From CAXBBB01 sp963815505 (lineage in GTDB: Bacteria; Bacteroidota; Rhodothermia; Rhodothermales; BA12), in NCBI GenBank assembly GCA_963815505.1, contig CAWFGU010000001.1, positions 1-64,000 of the forward strand: a stretch of 64,000 nucleotides of DNA, in the 5' to 3' direction. Both the position numbers and the translations under genes were made by a program. The notes beneath the pieces are model-generated. The model saw only the letters and a list, made by a program, of their open reading frames with translations. It did no database searches and was not told where the DNA came from. Positions 14,869-21,050 of this stretch are shown here, in pieces (positions within the stretch are counted from its first letter, which is position 1; each line of letters begins with the position of its first letter).

Positions 14869-14986
14869 GCATAACATACAAGGCTCTGGCGCGCAGAGCA
14901 CTGGTGGTTGGGCGAGCAATGTAGACGCCGACGCCGATCAACGCAAAGCTGCCCGCCTCTGCGTCGCCCGCTGCCCTGGGTTATGT
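14869..14986 (-). repeat. attC site 27 (variant)
   Basis: GCATAACATACAAGGC start (CAGA replaced by CATA) and GTTATGTGC end, matched by GCACATAAC at 16064. Confidence 0.88.
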
Positions 14987-14992
14987 GCATTT

Positions 14993-16021
14993 CTAGCGGG
15001 TGGGGTTATAAATATACCTACCATCTTTATTTATGTATCCAATCCTGCCGTCAACCCTGACCTGAGCTAACCCTTCAATAAACGGACCTGCGGCAGAAAA
15101 CTGTGGCTCAATGACTATTTCACCCTGCCTATCAATGTACCCAAACACTCTTCCTACTTTAACAGCTGCTAACCCCTCGTAAAATTCGCTAGCGGATTCA
15201 AATTCGCTCGTTGGAGAGATTACAAACGAGCCTTGAATATTAATATATCCAATGCGAACGGATTCCCCATGACCATCACGAACTCCCACCGCAGCTAAAC
15301 CATCAGAAAAGCTGTTAGCAGTATCAAACCCACTTAACACCACGCGACCTGACCTGTCAACGAATACTGCCGTATCAACCACCTGTGGACCCCCAAGGAA
15401 TGAAGGCAGTCCCCATCGCACAAAAGCATTAGCTCTCGCTAGGCCATCAGAGTAAACGCCGACACCAGAAAGTGGAGGTGACGGTCTAATACCAGAAATC
15501 CCATCAAACACAAATTTTTTTTCACTTACCTGTGCAATCAAATTGTCAACAATTTGGTTCAGATTGACAACTATTTCGCCCGATTGATCTATGAAGGAAT
15601 TATTTCCAATTCCAGCTAAACCCTCACTAAACGAAGACGCTGACCCGAGTATAGGATTTATAACGTAAGAACCTGATTTGTCTATAAAGCCCCAGCTGGA
15701 TCCGATCCTGACAGCAGCTAGGCCTTCCGAAAAGTCTCGAACGTCATCAAACTGCGCTACTATCGCGGTGTCACCCTTAGTATCCAAAAAACCCCGACCT
15801 TGATCTCCTCGGAAAGCACCTCTCCCCTCGCTAAATGTACGAGCAAGGTCAAACCTCGGAGTTATTACCACCTGTCCTTCCACGTTTATATATCCATAAG
15901 ATCCACTCTGTTGTATTACATATAACATTCCGAGTTCGACCTTTTCATCCTCCTCGCCAGCGCTATCGCATCCTGCGCAAAAAGCCAGAAGCGTAAGAAT
16001 CAAAAGGATCGAACGAGACAT
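14993..16021 (-). CDS. WG-repeat lipoprotein, 342 aa
   Basis: From MSRSILLILTLLAFCAGCDS the protein has a lipoprotein signal with Cys at about residue 18, an acidic linker (GEEDEKVELG) and then a tandem array of WG (KWG) repeats across the rest: YGYINVEGQVVITPRFD, GFLDTKGDTAIVAQFDD, WGFIDKSGSYVINPILG, VFVDRSGRVVLSGFDTA, FGYIDRQGEIVIEPQFS, IGYINKDGRYIYNPTR, most followed by FSEGLAAV. WG repeats form surface-exposed domains and are frequent in Bacteroidota lipoproteins; ligands are mostly unknown. It is the longest cassette gene in the window and lower in GC than its neighbours. An upstream start at the attC 28 core would add 16 residues. Confidence 0.88.
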   Translation of the reverse strand: MSRSILLILTLLAFCAGCDSAGEEDEKVELGMLYVIQQSGSYGYINVEGQVVITPRFDLARTFSEGRGAFRGDQGRGFLDTKGDTAIVAQFDDVRDFSEGLAAVRIGSSWGFIDKSGSYVINPILGSASSFSEGLAGIGNNSFIDQSGEIVVNLNQIVDNLIAQVSEKKFVFDGISGIRPSPPLSGVGVYSDGLARANAFVRWGLPSFLGGPQVVDTAVFVDRSGRVVLSGFDTANSFSDGLAAVGVRDGHGESVRIGYINIQGSFVISPTSEFESASEFYEGLAAVKVGRVFGYIDRQGEIVIEPQFSAAGPFIEGLAQVRVDGRIGYINKDGRYIYNPTR

Positions 16022-16065
16022 AAGGGCGAATATTTTTAGTGACGGATCAGCTTGGACTCCGAAGC

Positions 16066-16187
16066 ACATAACAGACAAGGCTCTGGCGCGCAAATGCGCC
16101 GACGTGTGAGCGAGCTAATGTAGACACCACCGCCGAGACAGCGCAAAAACGCCCGGCCTTTGCGTCGCCCGCAGCCAAGGGTTATAC
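16066..16187 (-). repeat. attC site 28 (type A)
   Basis: ACATAAC start and GTTATACGGC end, matched by GCCGTATAAC at 16756. Confidence 0.9.
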
Positions 16188-16198
16188 GGCTTAAGGTT

Positions 16199-16489
16199 CT
16201 ACCCTAATGCTCCAAACTGACGCGAAGAATGGTAGATCGTCAGCACTTCAACGCGCTCCTCACTCACCACATAGATGATTCGATACTGCCGGTAGATCAC
16301 TTCGCGAATGTCATTGTCTCCAATCTCTGGTACCGCGCGACCGACGTTGGGGAAATCCGACAATCGCCGCGTAGCATCAAACGCTCCGGCCACGAAGAGC
16401 GGCGCGAAGTCAGGCGCTACGTTCTCGTAGTATGCCTCAATCGCTTCGAGATCGCGCAGCGCTTGCGGACGCCAGATAACCTCAGCCAC
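16199..16489 (-). CDS. parE: ParE/RelE-family toxin
   Basis: The 96-residue product (MAEVIWRPQALRDLEAIEAY ... LSDFPNVGRAVPEIGDNDIR ... YRQYRIIYVVSEERVEVLTI ... YHSSRQF) has the whole RelE/ParE fold: W.P.A..DL..I..Y, the FP..GR.V.E motif, IR......YRI.Y and the C-terminal VL.IYH. ParE proteins poison gyrase, RelE proteins cleave mRNA on the ribosome; this sequence is closer to ParE in the REV...YRIIY region. It follows its antitoxin gene with an 8-base overlap, in one cassette between attC 28 and attC 29. Confidence 0.85.
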   Translation of the reverse strand: MAEVIWRPQALRDLEAIEAYYENVAPDFAPLFVAGAFDATRRLSDFPNVGRAVPEIGDNDIREVIYRQYRIIYVVSEERVEVLTIYHSSRQFGALG

Positions 16490-16688
16490 AATTCCAAGAG
16501 CGCTCGTGCTTCGGTTTACTAAACTCGGCCTCTGCTGTGGACTGAGCTACACCTTGACCATTCTGCATCAGGCCAATGTTGACCTTGCGGAGCAGAATCA
16601 AGCGATCAATCACGTCGTCGAGTGACACCTCATTCGGCAGCGACTGTACGACACGCACAATTTCATCTCTGGACTGGAGAGCAGGCAT
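16482..16688 (-). CDS. ParD-like antitoxin partner
   Basis: From MPALQSRDEIVRVVQSLPNE the product is 68 residues: a helical N-terminal part (SLDDVIDRLILLRKVNIGLM) followed by a flexible charged tail (AEAEFSKPKHERSWNCG). It lies directly upstream of the ParE-like toxin, overlapping by 8 bases, as antitoxins do. The SLDDVIDRL..L.KV..G segment resembles small antitoxins paired with RelE/ParE proteins that have a DNA-binding N-terminus and toxin-wrapping C-terminus, and such operons usually repress themselves. An upstream Met (16730) is possible. Confidence 0.75.
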   Translation of the reverse strand: MPALQSRDEIVRVVQSLPNEVSLDDVIDRLILLRKVNIGLMQNGQGVAQSTAEAEFSKPKHERSWNCG

Positions 16689-16758
16689 GGCAACGAAGGT
16701 AGAGCGGGCGAAAGTAACGCCAGATGACACGTGCGGTTCGCCTGGGAAGTCTGGAGCC

Positions 16759-16877
16759 GTATAACAGACAAGGCTCTGGCGCGCAAAGCCGGGAAGTGTG
16801 AGCGAGCAATGTAGACGCCCACGCCGCGACAGCGCAAAACCGCCCGCCTTTGCGTCGCCCGCAGCCAGGGGTTATGC
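16759..16877 (-). repeat. attC site 29 (type A)
   Basis: GTATAAC start and GTTATGC end; centre has GCCGGGAAGTGTGAGCGAGC. Confidence 0.9.
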
Positions 16878-17142
16878 CGCACTGCCCGGACGAACACCGA
16901 ACCAGAGCAAACCCAACCGCACGCCGACGACGCCACCGCAAACTGCCGACCGAGACTCACGAACGAAGCTGACAAGACGCCGACCGTGCCGAAGTCGCTG
17001 CTCGAACGAAGCCACCGCAGGCACCGCGCCGCCGAAGCCGACCAAGTCTGCGAGCCGACCGGCACCGAGACGCCGACGCCTGACCGGAGCGGTCACAACA
17101 ACCAGCGCCGAAACGAGCCGCACCGGTGAAGCCCAGGCAGCG
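16878..17142. other. GC-rich cassette without a convincing gene (family copy 6)
   Basis: 265 bases closely related to 9380-9653 (shared CGAACACCGAACCAGAGCAA, TGACCGGAGCGGTCACAACA) and to 600 (CCGACCAAGTCTGCGAGCCG). Conserved blocks keep their order but not a common reading frame. Confidence 0.6.
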
Positions 17143-17262
17143 GCATAACAGACAAGGCTCTGGCGCGCAATCACGCCGACGGTGAGCCGATTAATGTAGA
17201 CGCCGACGCCGATCAGCGCAAAAACGCTCGGCCTTTGCGTCGCCCGCAGCCAAGGGTTATGC
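17143..17262 (-). repeat. attC site 30 (type A)
   Basis: GCATAAC to GTTATGC; same as attC 10. Confidence 0.9.
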
Positions 17263-17679
17263 GGCGTCACGAGCAATGATTTCTTCGATAGCTGACCGAG
17301 TATATTTCTCAGCCGGATCTACTCCTGGGTCGTCAGTACTTCGTAGGTACTCGCCGCTATCGAAGGCTGAGTAAACGTCCATGGTATACCGAGGTACGTC
17401 TAATGTGCCATCGGCGTCAACTTCCAGCGACATGGCGATTCCCCACAAGTAGTTGGCTATGTCATCGGCGATCCAGTAGGGCAGTTTTTTACCAGCATAT
17501 TCGTGTGCTATGTGCCGCGATACCTGATCGAGAAGGTCTTGCTCCGAAAGCTTCTCTCTTTCGCGGATCGCCTCGAAGTCGCTATGGAATTGGTTTTCAA
17601 TCAGATCAGAGTGCCCCTTCGGAATGCTCTCCGCAGCGCTTCGGTAATCTTCGACCAGTAACTTCACGCTCTCGGTCAT
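17257..17679 (-). CDS. Cassette protein of unknown function, 140 aa
   Basis: The product MTESVKLLVEDYRSAAESIP ... NQFHSDFEAIREREKLSEQD ... HIAHEYAGKKLPYWIADDIA ... NYLWGIAMSLEVDADGTLDV ... PRYTMDVYSAFDSGEYL ... EEIIARDAA is soluble, acidic and mainly helical. The size and acidic, Tyr/Trp-rich make-up recall small immunity proteins, but I do not recognise a family. The stop TAA is the core box of attC 30. A copy with two indels is at 6495-6920, so the cassette has been duplicated. Confidence 0.75.
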   Translation of the reverse strand: MTESVKLLVEDYRSAAESIPKGHSDLIENQFHSDFEAIREREKLSEQDLLDQVSRHIAHEYAGKKLPYWIADDIANYLWGIAMSLEVDADGTLDVPRYTMDVYSAFDSGEYLRSTDDPGVDPAEKYTRSAIEEIIARDAA

Positions 17680-17685
17680 AAGCCG

Positions 17686-17902
17686 GCATAACAGACAAGG
17701 CTCTGGCGCGCAGAGCGGTGAAGGGTGAACGTGCTCAGGATAGCACCACCGCCCGAGCGAAGCAAGCCGCTGGCCTCTGCGTCGCCCGCAGACAAGGCTC
17801 TGGCGCGCAAACACGCCGACGGTGAGCGAGCAATGTAGTCGCCGACGCCGAGACAGCGCAAAAACGCTCGGCCTTTGCGTCGCCCGCAGCCAGGGGTTAT
17901 GC
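17686..17902 (-). repeat. attC site 31 (two attC fused)
   Basis: Starts as a type B attC (GCATAACAGACAAGG ... GCGTCGCCCGCA), then changes at 17789 straight into GACAAGGCTCTGG, the start of a type A attC ending GTTATGC at 17902. The right end of the first site and the left core of the second are missing, so an intervening cassette was lost by a deletion not made at the core sites, or by homologous recombination between attC arms. Confidence 0.85.
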
Positions 17903-18120
17903 CGCCGACGATTGCACGAACGCGCTGAACGCCCAAGTCGAAAGCCAACGCGCCGCACCCGGCCCGACTCCGAACAGCGCCTCAGTCAAGACGCACCCGC
18001 CGAAGCCGCGAAACGAACAGCGCCACCGGAAACACCGACCGAGCCAACCGCCACGGAAGCGACCACAAACACCAATGCCGAGCCGCCACGAACCGCGCGC
18101 TTCCCGGCTACCGACAGGCG
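17903..18120. other. GC-rich cassette without a convincing gene (family copy 7)
   Basis: 218 bases sharing CGCACCCGCCGAAGCCGCGA and AAACGAACAGCGCCACC-type blocks with 600-914 and CCAACCGCCACGGAAGC with 5584-5801. Shorter than most family members; no plausible gene. Confidence 0.5.
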
Positions 18121-18240
18121 GCATAACAGACAAGGCTCTGGCGCGCAAATGCGCGGGAGTGTGAGCGGGCAATGTAGTCGCCGAGCGCCGATCAGCGCAA
18201 AAACGCCCGCCTTTGCGTCGCCCGCAGCCAAGGGTTATGC
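18121..18240 (-). repeat. attC site 32 (type A), nearest to attI
   Basis: GCATAAC to GTTATGCCGC; the mate GCGGCATAAC at 18666-18675 is the junction with attI. Confidence 0.9.
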
Positions 18241-18671
18241 CGCTGTGCTTCGAGCTTCAACTACTGAACCGAGACCGTGGCACCTGTCGCAGACGCTGTT
18301 CGCTGCTCCGTCGACGCGGTACAAGTCGAACAGGCAGTGACTCGCGCCGAGCGTCGGCGGTTGAGTAGGTCAAGTCTCCGGTACTCCGCGTCGAAGCTGC
18401 TCACCTGCTCCGCAAGAGGCTCCGTTCACCAGAGGCAACGATCAAGAGTCAGTGCCATCTGGGGCGGTGTCGTTGGCAAGCACGCTGATCACAACTGATT
18501 GACCGCGAGCAACTTGGGCACTGATCAATCGTTGACGGCGTAAGCCGCTGTCAAGTATGGATATCGTCGTTCGAGTCGCAGGCTGTGAGCGGCAGAACGA
18601 TTAGTCAGCCAGAGCAGCGAGACTACTACAGCGCATGATCTGATTCGGCGAAGCCTGCCGACGAAGCGGCA
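18241..18671 (-). pseudogene. Decayed copy of the Ig-like lipoprotein cassette (first cassette of the array)
   Basis: Matches 3726-4123 throughout (for example CATCTGGGGCGGTGTCGTTG and AAGCACGCTGATCACAACTG) but with an extra base every 15-30 positions (CACCTGCTCCGC for CACCTCTCCGC, TTCACCAGAGG for TTCACAGAGG). From the core-box ATG (18669-18671) only MPLRRQASPNQIMRCSSLAA can be read before a stop. It is the cassette next to attI, which is usually the newest and best expressed, so such decay is unexpected; poor base quality is an alternative explanation. Confidence 0.75.
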
Positions 18672-18733
18672 TAACCAGTAATTGTGAGGACGGCAGACTG
18701 TTATTCCGGCCCGCCGTCCGGGTAACGGAGAGC
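18669..18733 (-). other. attI recombination site (right limit approximate)
   Basis: GCATAAC (18669-18675) is the last core box; to its right the sequence no longer resembles attC. Incoming cassettes would be inserted between the G and TT of GTTATGC on the minus strand. CCGCCGTCCGGGTAA (18710-18724) recurs as CGCCGTCCGGATAA at 18799-18812, a possible pair of integrase-binding repeats. Confidence 0.7.
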
Positions 18734-18762
18734 AGGATACGACGCAACTCCGGCAAAGACAA
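18734..18762 (-). promoter_or_regulatory. Candidate cassette promoter Pc
   Basis: On the minus strand TTGTCT (18757-18762) and TATCCT (18734-18739) are 17 bases apart and point into the array from the attI side. This is a sigma-70 type match; Bacteroidota promoters often differ, so it is only a candidate. Confidence 0.35.
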
Positions 18763-18792
18763 CGGCTAGACCCCGCCCGGCGAGAACGCATA

Positions 18793-18807
18793 CCGGACGC
18801 CGTCCGG
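18793..18807. promoter_or_regulatory. Palindrome in the intI promoter region
   Basis: CCGGACGCCGTCCGG is a perfect 15-base inverted repeat 24 bases upstream of the intI start. It could bind a repressor or be part of attI. No LexA-type box was recognised. Confidence 0.3.
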
Positions 18808-18830
18808 ATAAACAGTTTTCCACAGGGGTT

Positions 18831-19871
18831 ATGCCAGACGATCTAGCGTGTCTAAAAGGGCAACTCGCCTCCTTTTCCGTGCCCGACGACGCCCCACGCC
18901 CCCGCCTGCTGCACGCCCTCACCAGCGCCTGCCGACGCCGAGGATACAGCCTACACACCGAGCGCGCCTACGCCCTCTGGACCCGCCGCCTCGTCCACTT
19001 CCACCAGCGCCGAGTGGGACGCGCCGTCCACCCACTCGACATGGACGAGGCCGACGTATCCGCTTTCCTGTCGCACCTCGCCGTCGAACGCAACGTCGCC
19101 GCGGCCACCCAGCGGCAGGCACTCTGCGCGCTCGTCTTCCTGTTCACCCACGTGCTCCATCGCCCCCTCGCCGTACTCGACGTGACGCGCGCCAGACGAC
19201 CCCGACGCCTGCCCGCCGTCCTCTCGGTCGCCGATACGGGACGCCTCCTCGCCGCACTCACCCACCCGACCGCCGATCTCATCGCCCGCCTGCTCTACGG
19301 GTCCGGCCTGCGTCTGAGCGAGGCGCTGCGCCTGCGCGTCAAAGACCTCGACTTCGACCGGCTCTCCCTCACCGTTCGCGACGGAAAGGGCGCCAAGGAC
19401 CGCCTCACCGTCCTGCCGCGGCCACTCGTCGAGCCACTACGCAAGCAGATCGACCGCGCACTCGAACGCCACCGACGCGACCGGACCGACGGCATCGCGG
19501 GCGTCTACCTGCCCCACGCCCTCGCCCGCAAATACCCGTCGGCCCCACTCGAAGCAGCGTGGCAGTGGGTCTTTCCCTCGCCCACCCTCTCCGTCGACCC
19601 GCGCGCCCACGTCACGCGCCGACACCACGTCTCCGACACGCTCGTCCAGAAGGCCGTCAAGCGCGCCGCCGCCGGATGCGGACTCCGTCTCCGCGTCACG
19701 CCGCACACCCTGCGCCACTGCTTTGCGACGCACCTGCTCGAATCGGGGACCGACATCCGCACGGTTCAGAGCCTGCTCGGGCACGCCTCCATCAAGACGA
19801 CGCAGATCTACCTCCACGTCACCCAGAGCGCCGTCGCCGCCGTCAGCCCACTCGAACGCCTCGCAGCCTGA
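18831..19871 (+). CDS. intI: Integron integrase IntI
   Basis: Tyrosine recombinase of 346 residues, the usual IntI size, which joins attC hairpins to attI. The N-terminal SAM-like domain (YSLHTERAYALWTRRLVHFH, residues 39-58) is followed by the catalytic domain: Arg161 in SGLRLSEALRL, Lys186 or Lys189 in GKGAKDR, His292 and Arg295 in TPHTLRHCFATHL, His318 in LLGHASI and the nucleophile Tyr327 in IYLHVT. The stretch GVYLPHALARKYPSAP ... WQWVFPS (224-250) is the extra segment that separates IntI from XerC/D and is needed to bind folded attC. The start ATG is itself in a GTTATGC motif. Transcribed away from the array, as normal. Confidence 0.97.
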   Translation: MPDDLACLKGQLASFSVPDDAPRPRLLHALTSACRRRGYSLHTERAYALWTRRLVHFHQRRVGRAVHPLDMDEADVSAFLSHLAVERNVAAATQRQALCALVFLFTHVLHRPLAVLDVTRARRPRRLPAVLSVADTGRLLAALTHPTADLIARLLYGSGLRLSEALRLRVKDLDFDRLSLTVRDGKGAKDRLTVLPRPLVEPLRKQIDRALERHRRDRTDGIAGVYLPHALARKYPSAPLEAAWQWVFPSPTLSVDPRAHVTRRHHVSDTLVQKAVKRAAAGCGLRLRVTPHTLRHCFATHLLESGTDIRTVQSLLGHASIKTTQIYLHVTQSAVAAVSPLERLAA

Positions 19872-20130
19872 CCCATCCGCGCCCCGAACCGATCCGTCCG
19901 CTCCCTCTCGCAGTCCGTCCGCACATCGACCCGACTCATCCGCACACCCGCGCCCCCCATCCGCGCCCCGCCCTCGCCCATCTGTCCCCTTTCCATGCCC
20001 GTCCGCTCTTCTTTGCCACCCATCCGCGCACCCGACTTACCCATCCGCACCCCGAACCGGCCCATCCGCCCCTCCGAGCCATTCGTCCGCTCCCCGGAAT
20101 GACCCGTCCGCTTATACCATTTCTTCACAC
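19872..20130. repeat. Degenerate tandem repeats downstream of intI
   Basis: About 250 bases made of imperfect 13-18 base units around CCCATCCGCGCCCCGA (e.g. GACCCATCCGCGCCCCGAAC at 19871, CCCATCCGCACCCCGAACCG near 20040). The order is irregular and no gene is seen. It leads straight into the gene at 20141. Confidence 0.6.
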
Positions 20131-20140
20131 ACCAACTCCT

Positions 20141-20791
20141 ATGTCCTTCGCCTCCCTCCCGCTCGCCGACCTGATCCGTGACGCCCGCACACTCTACACC
20201 GGCGCCCGAGACACCCCCGATGCCGCCGCTCTGCTCGCCGATTACTACACCGTCCCCGACGACTTCGACGCCGGGCTGACCCTCGTCGCCGACGTCGTCG
20301 CCCTAGATGCCACTCAGAAAGTCGAATACGCCGACCAGTTCGCCGCCACGTCCGAAGCCCAACGCCTGACCGAAGAGGTCAAGAGCCGCTATTCCGCCCA
20401 CCGGCGCATCTCCCGCCGTGCCCACGCGCGCGACTCGGAAGGCCACCGCGCCCTCGCCCTCTCGGGCGACACACCCAACGGACGCGCCGACCTCCTGCGC
20501 CGAGCCGGGACCTTCTGGCAGACCATCGTCGACCGCCCCGACCTCGTCTCAGGCGTACGCGGCCTCGACGCCGCCCGCGCCCAAGACGCCCTCGCCCTAC
20601 TCGAAACCGCCCGCACCGCCGACGACGCCCAGACCCAGGAAACCGGCCAGGCCCAACGCGCCACCGACGCCCGAGACACCCAGGTGGCCCAGCTACGCCG
20701 CGACGCCGGAGAACTCGCCGAAATCGCCCACATCGCCCTGTCGGACCGCCCCCAACTCCTCGAAACCCTCGGCCTGATGGACCGCCGCTGA
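20141..20791 (+). CDS. Hypothetical helical protein, 216 aa
   Basis: The product begins MSFASLPLADLIRDARTLYT and consists almost wholly of Ala-, Arg- and Asp-rich helices (LLRRAGTFWQTIVDRPDLVS, QVAQLRRDAGELAEIAHIAL), without membrane segments or a signal peptide. It has no recognised motif. The ATG follows AACTCCT and is the first Met after a repeat region. Codon use matches the rest of the chromosome rather than the cassettes. It might belong to the helical, four-helix-bundle type proteins seen as orphans in this phylum; I would not assign a function. Confidence 0.65.
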   Translation: MSFASLPLADLIRDARTLYTGARDTPDAAALLADYYTVPDDFDAGLTLVADVVALDATQKVEYADQFAATSEAQRLTEEVKSRYSAHRRISRRAHARDSEGHRALALSGDTPNGRADLLRRAGTFWQTIVDRPDLVSGVRGLDAARAQDALALLETARTADDAQTQETGQAQRATDARDTQVAQLRRDAGELAEIAHIALSDRPQLLETLGLMDRR

Positions 20792-20806
20792 TGCTGACAG
20801 CGAGAC

Positions 20807-20848
20807 CCCTCCGCCGCTGGCGCGCCACCTCCCCTTGAAAAGGGGAGG
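20807..20848. repeat. Repeat element A, copy 1
   Basis: CCCTCCGCCGCTGGCGCGCC followed by ACCTCCCCTTGAAAAGGGGA GG; the second part is a hairpin (CCTCCCCTT-GA-AAAGGGGAGG). An identical copy is at 21436-21478, on the other side of the DUF559 gene. Confidence 0.8.
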
Positions 20849-20863
20849 ACAGTCCGCCCGCCT

Positions 20864-20978
20864 CGACCCGAAGCACCCGTCACTCCCGACCCGAAGCGCC
20901 CGTCACTCCCGACCCGAAGCGCCCGTCACTCCCGACCCGAAGCACCCGTCCCTCCCGACCCGAAGCACCCGTCCCCTC
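20864..20978. repeat. Tandem 23-base repeat, five copies
   Basis: Unit CGACCCGAAGCACCCGTCAC plus TCC, starting at 20864, 20887, 20910, 20933 and 20956 with few changes (A/G at the twelfth base). It lies between repeat elements A and B. Confidence 0.9.
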
Positions 20979-21042
20979 CTTAGACAAGGAGGGGTGCCCG
21001 TCAGGGCGGGGTGGTCCGAGCGGCACCCTCCCAAACCACCCG
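20973..21042. repeat. Repeat element B, copy 1
   Basis: Hairpin CCCCTCCTTAGACAAGGAGG followed by GGTGCCCGTCAGGGCGGGGT and GGTCCGAGCGGCACCCTCCC. Second copy at 21536-21602. Confidence 0.8.
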
Positions 21043-21050
21043 CCCCCACC

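Larger units (their letters stand above)
1..18675 (-). mobile_element. Chromosomal integron cassette array (continues beyond the left edge)
   Basis: About 18.7 kb of short cassettes separated by 32 near-identical attC sites, ending at a GCATAAC core site next to the integron integrase gene. Each cassette has its own attC on its left in window coordinates, so cassette sense is the minus strand, away from intI, as in known integrons. The two ends of each cassette carry matching core boxes: for example GTTATAC at 593 pairs with GTATAAC at 915, GTTATGT at 11050 with ACATAAC at 11533, and GTTCTGC at 9373 with GCAGAAC at 9654. This is the pattern expected when IntI recombines circular cassettes. 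The site family is highly uniform, as in sedentary chromosomal integrons such as the Vibrio superintegron. Confidence 0.95.

Noticed and set aside
17..18240. Regular near-identical repeats that might be read as a CRISPR array
   Set aside because: Units are about 120 bp, fold by their own arms, have core sites and separate 200-1000 bp cassettes with genes next to an IntI gene; no cas genes are present.
18734..18830. LexA binding site controlling intI
   Set aside because: No sequence close to a known LexA box was found; the palindrome CCGGACGCCGTCCGG is not of that type.
18848..20791. A 647-codon open frame on the plus strand overlapping intI
   Set aside because: It is a frame shadow of intI and of the repeats downstream, Arg/Pro-rich, with open reading due only to GC content; its last third coincides with the real gene at 20141.
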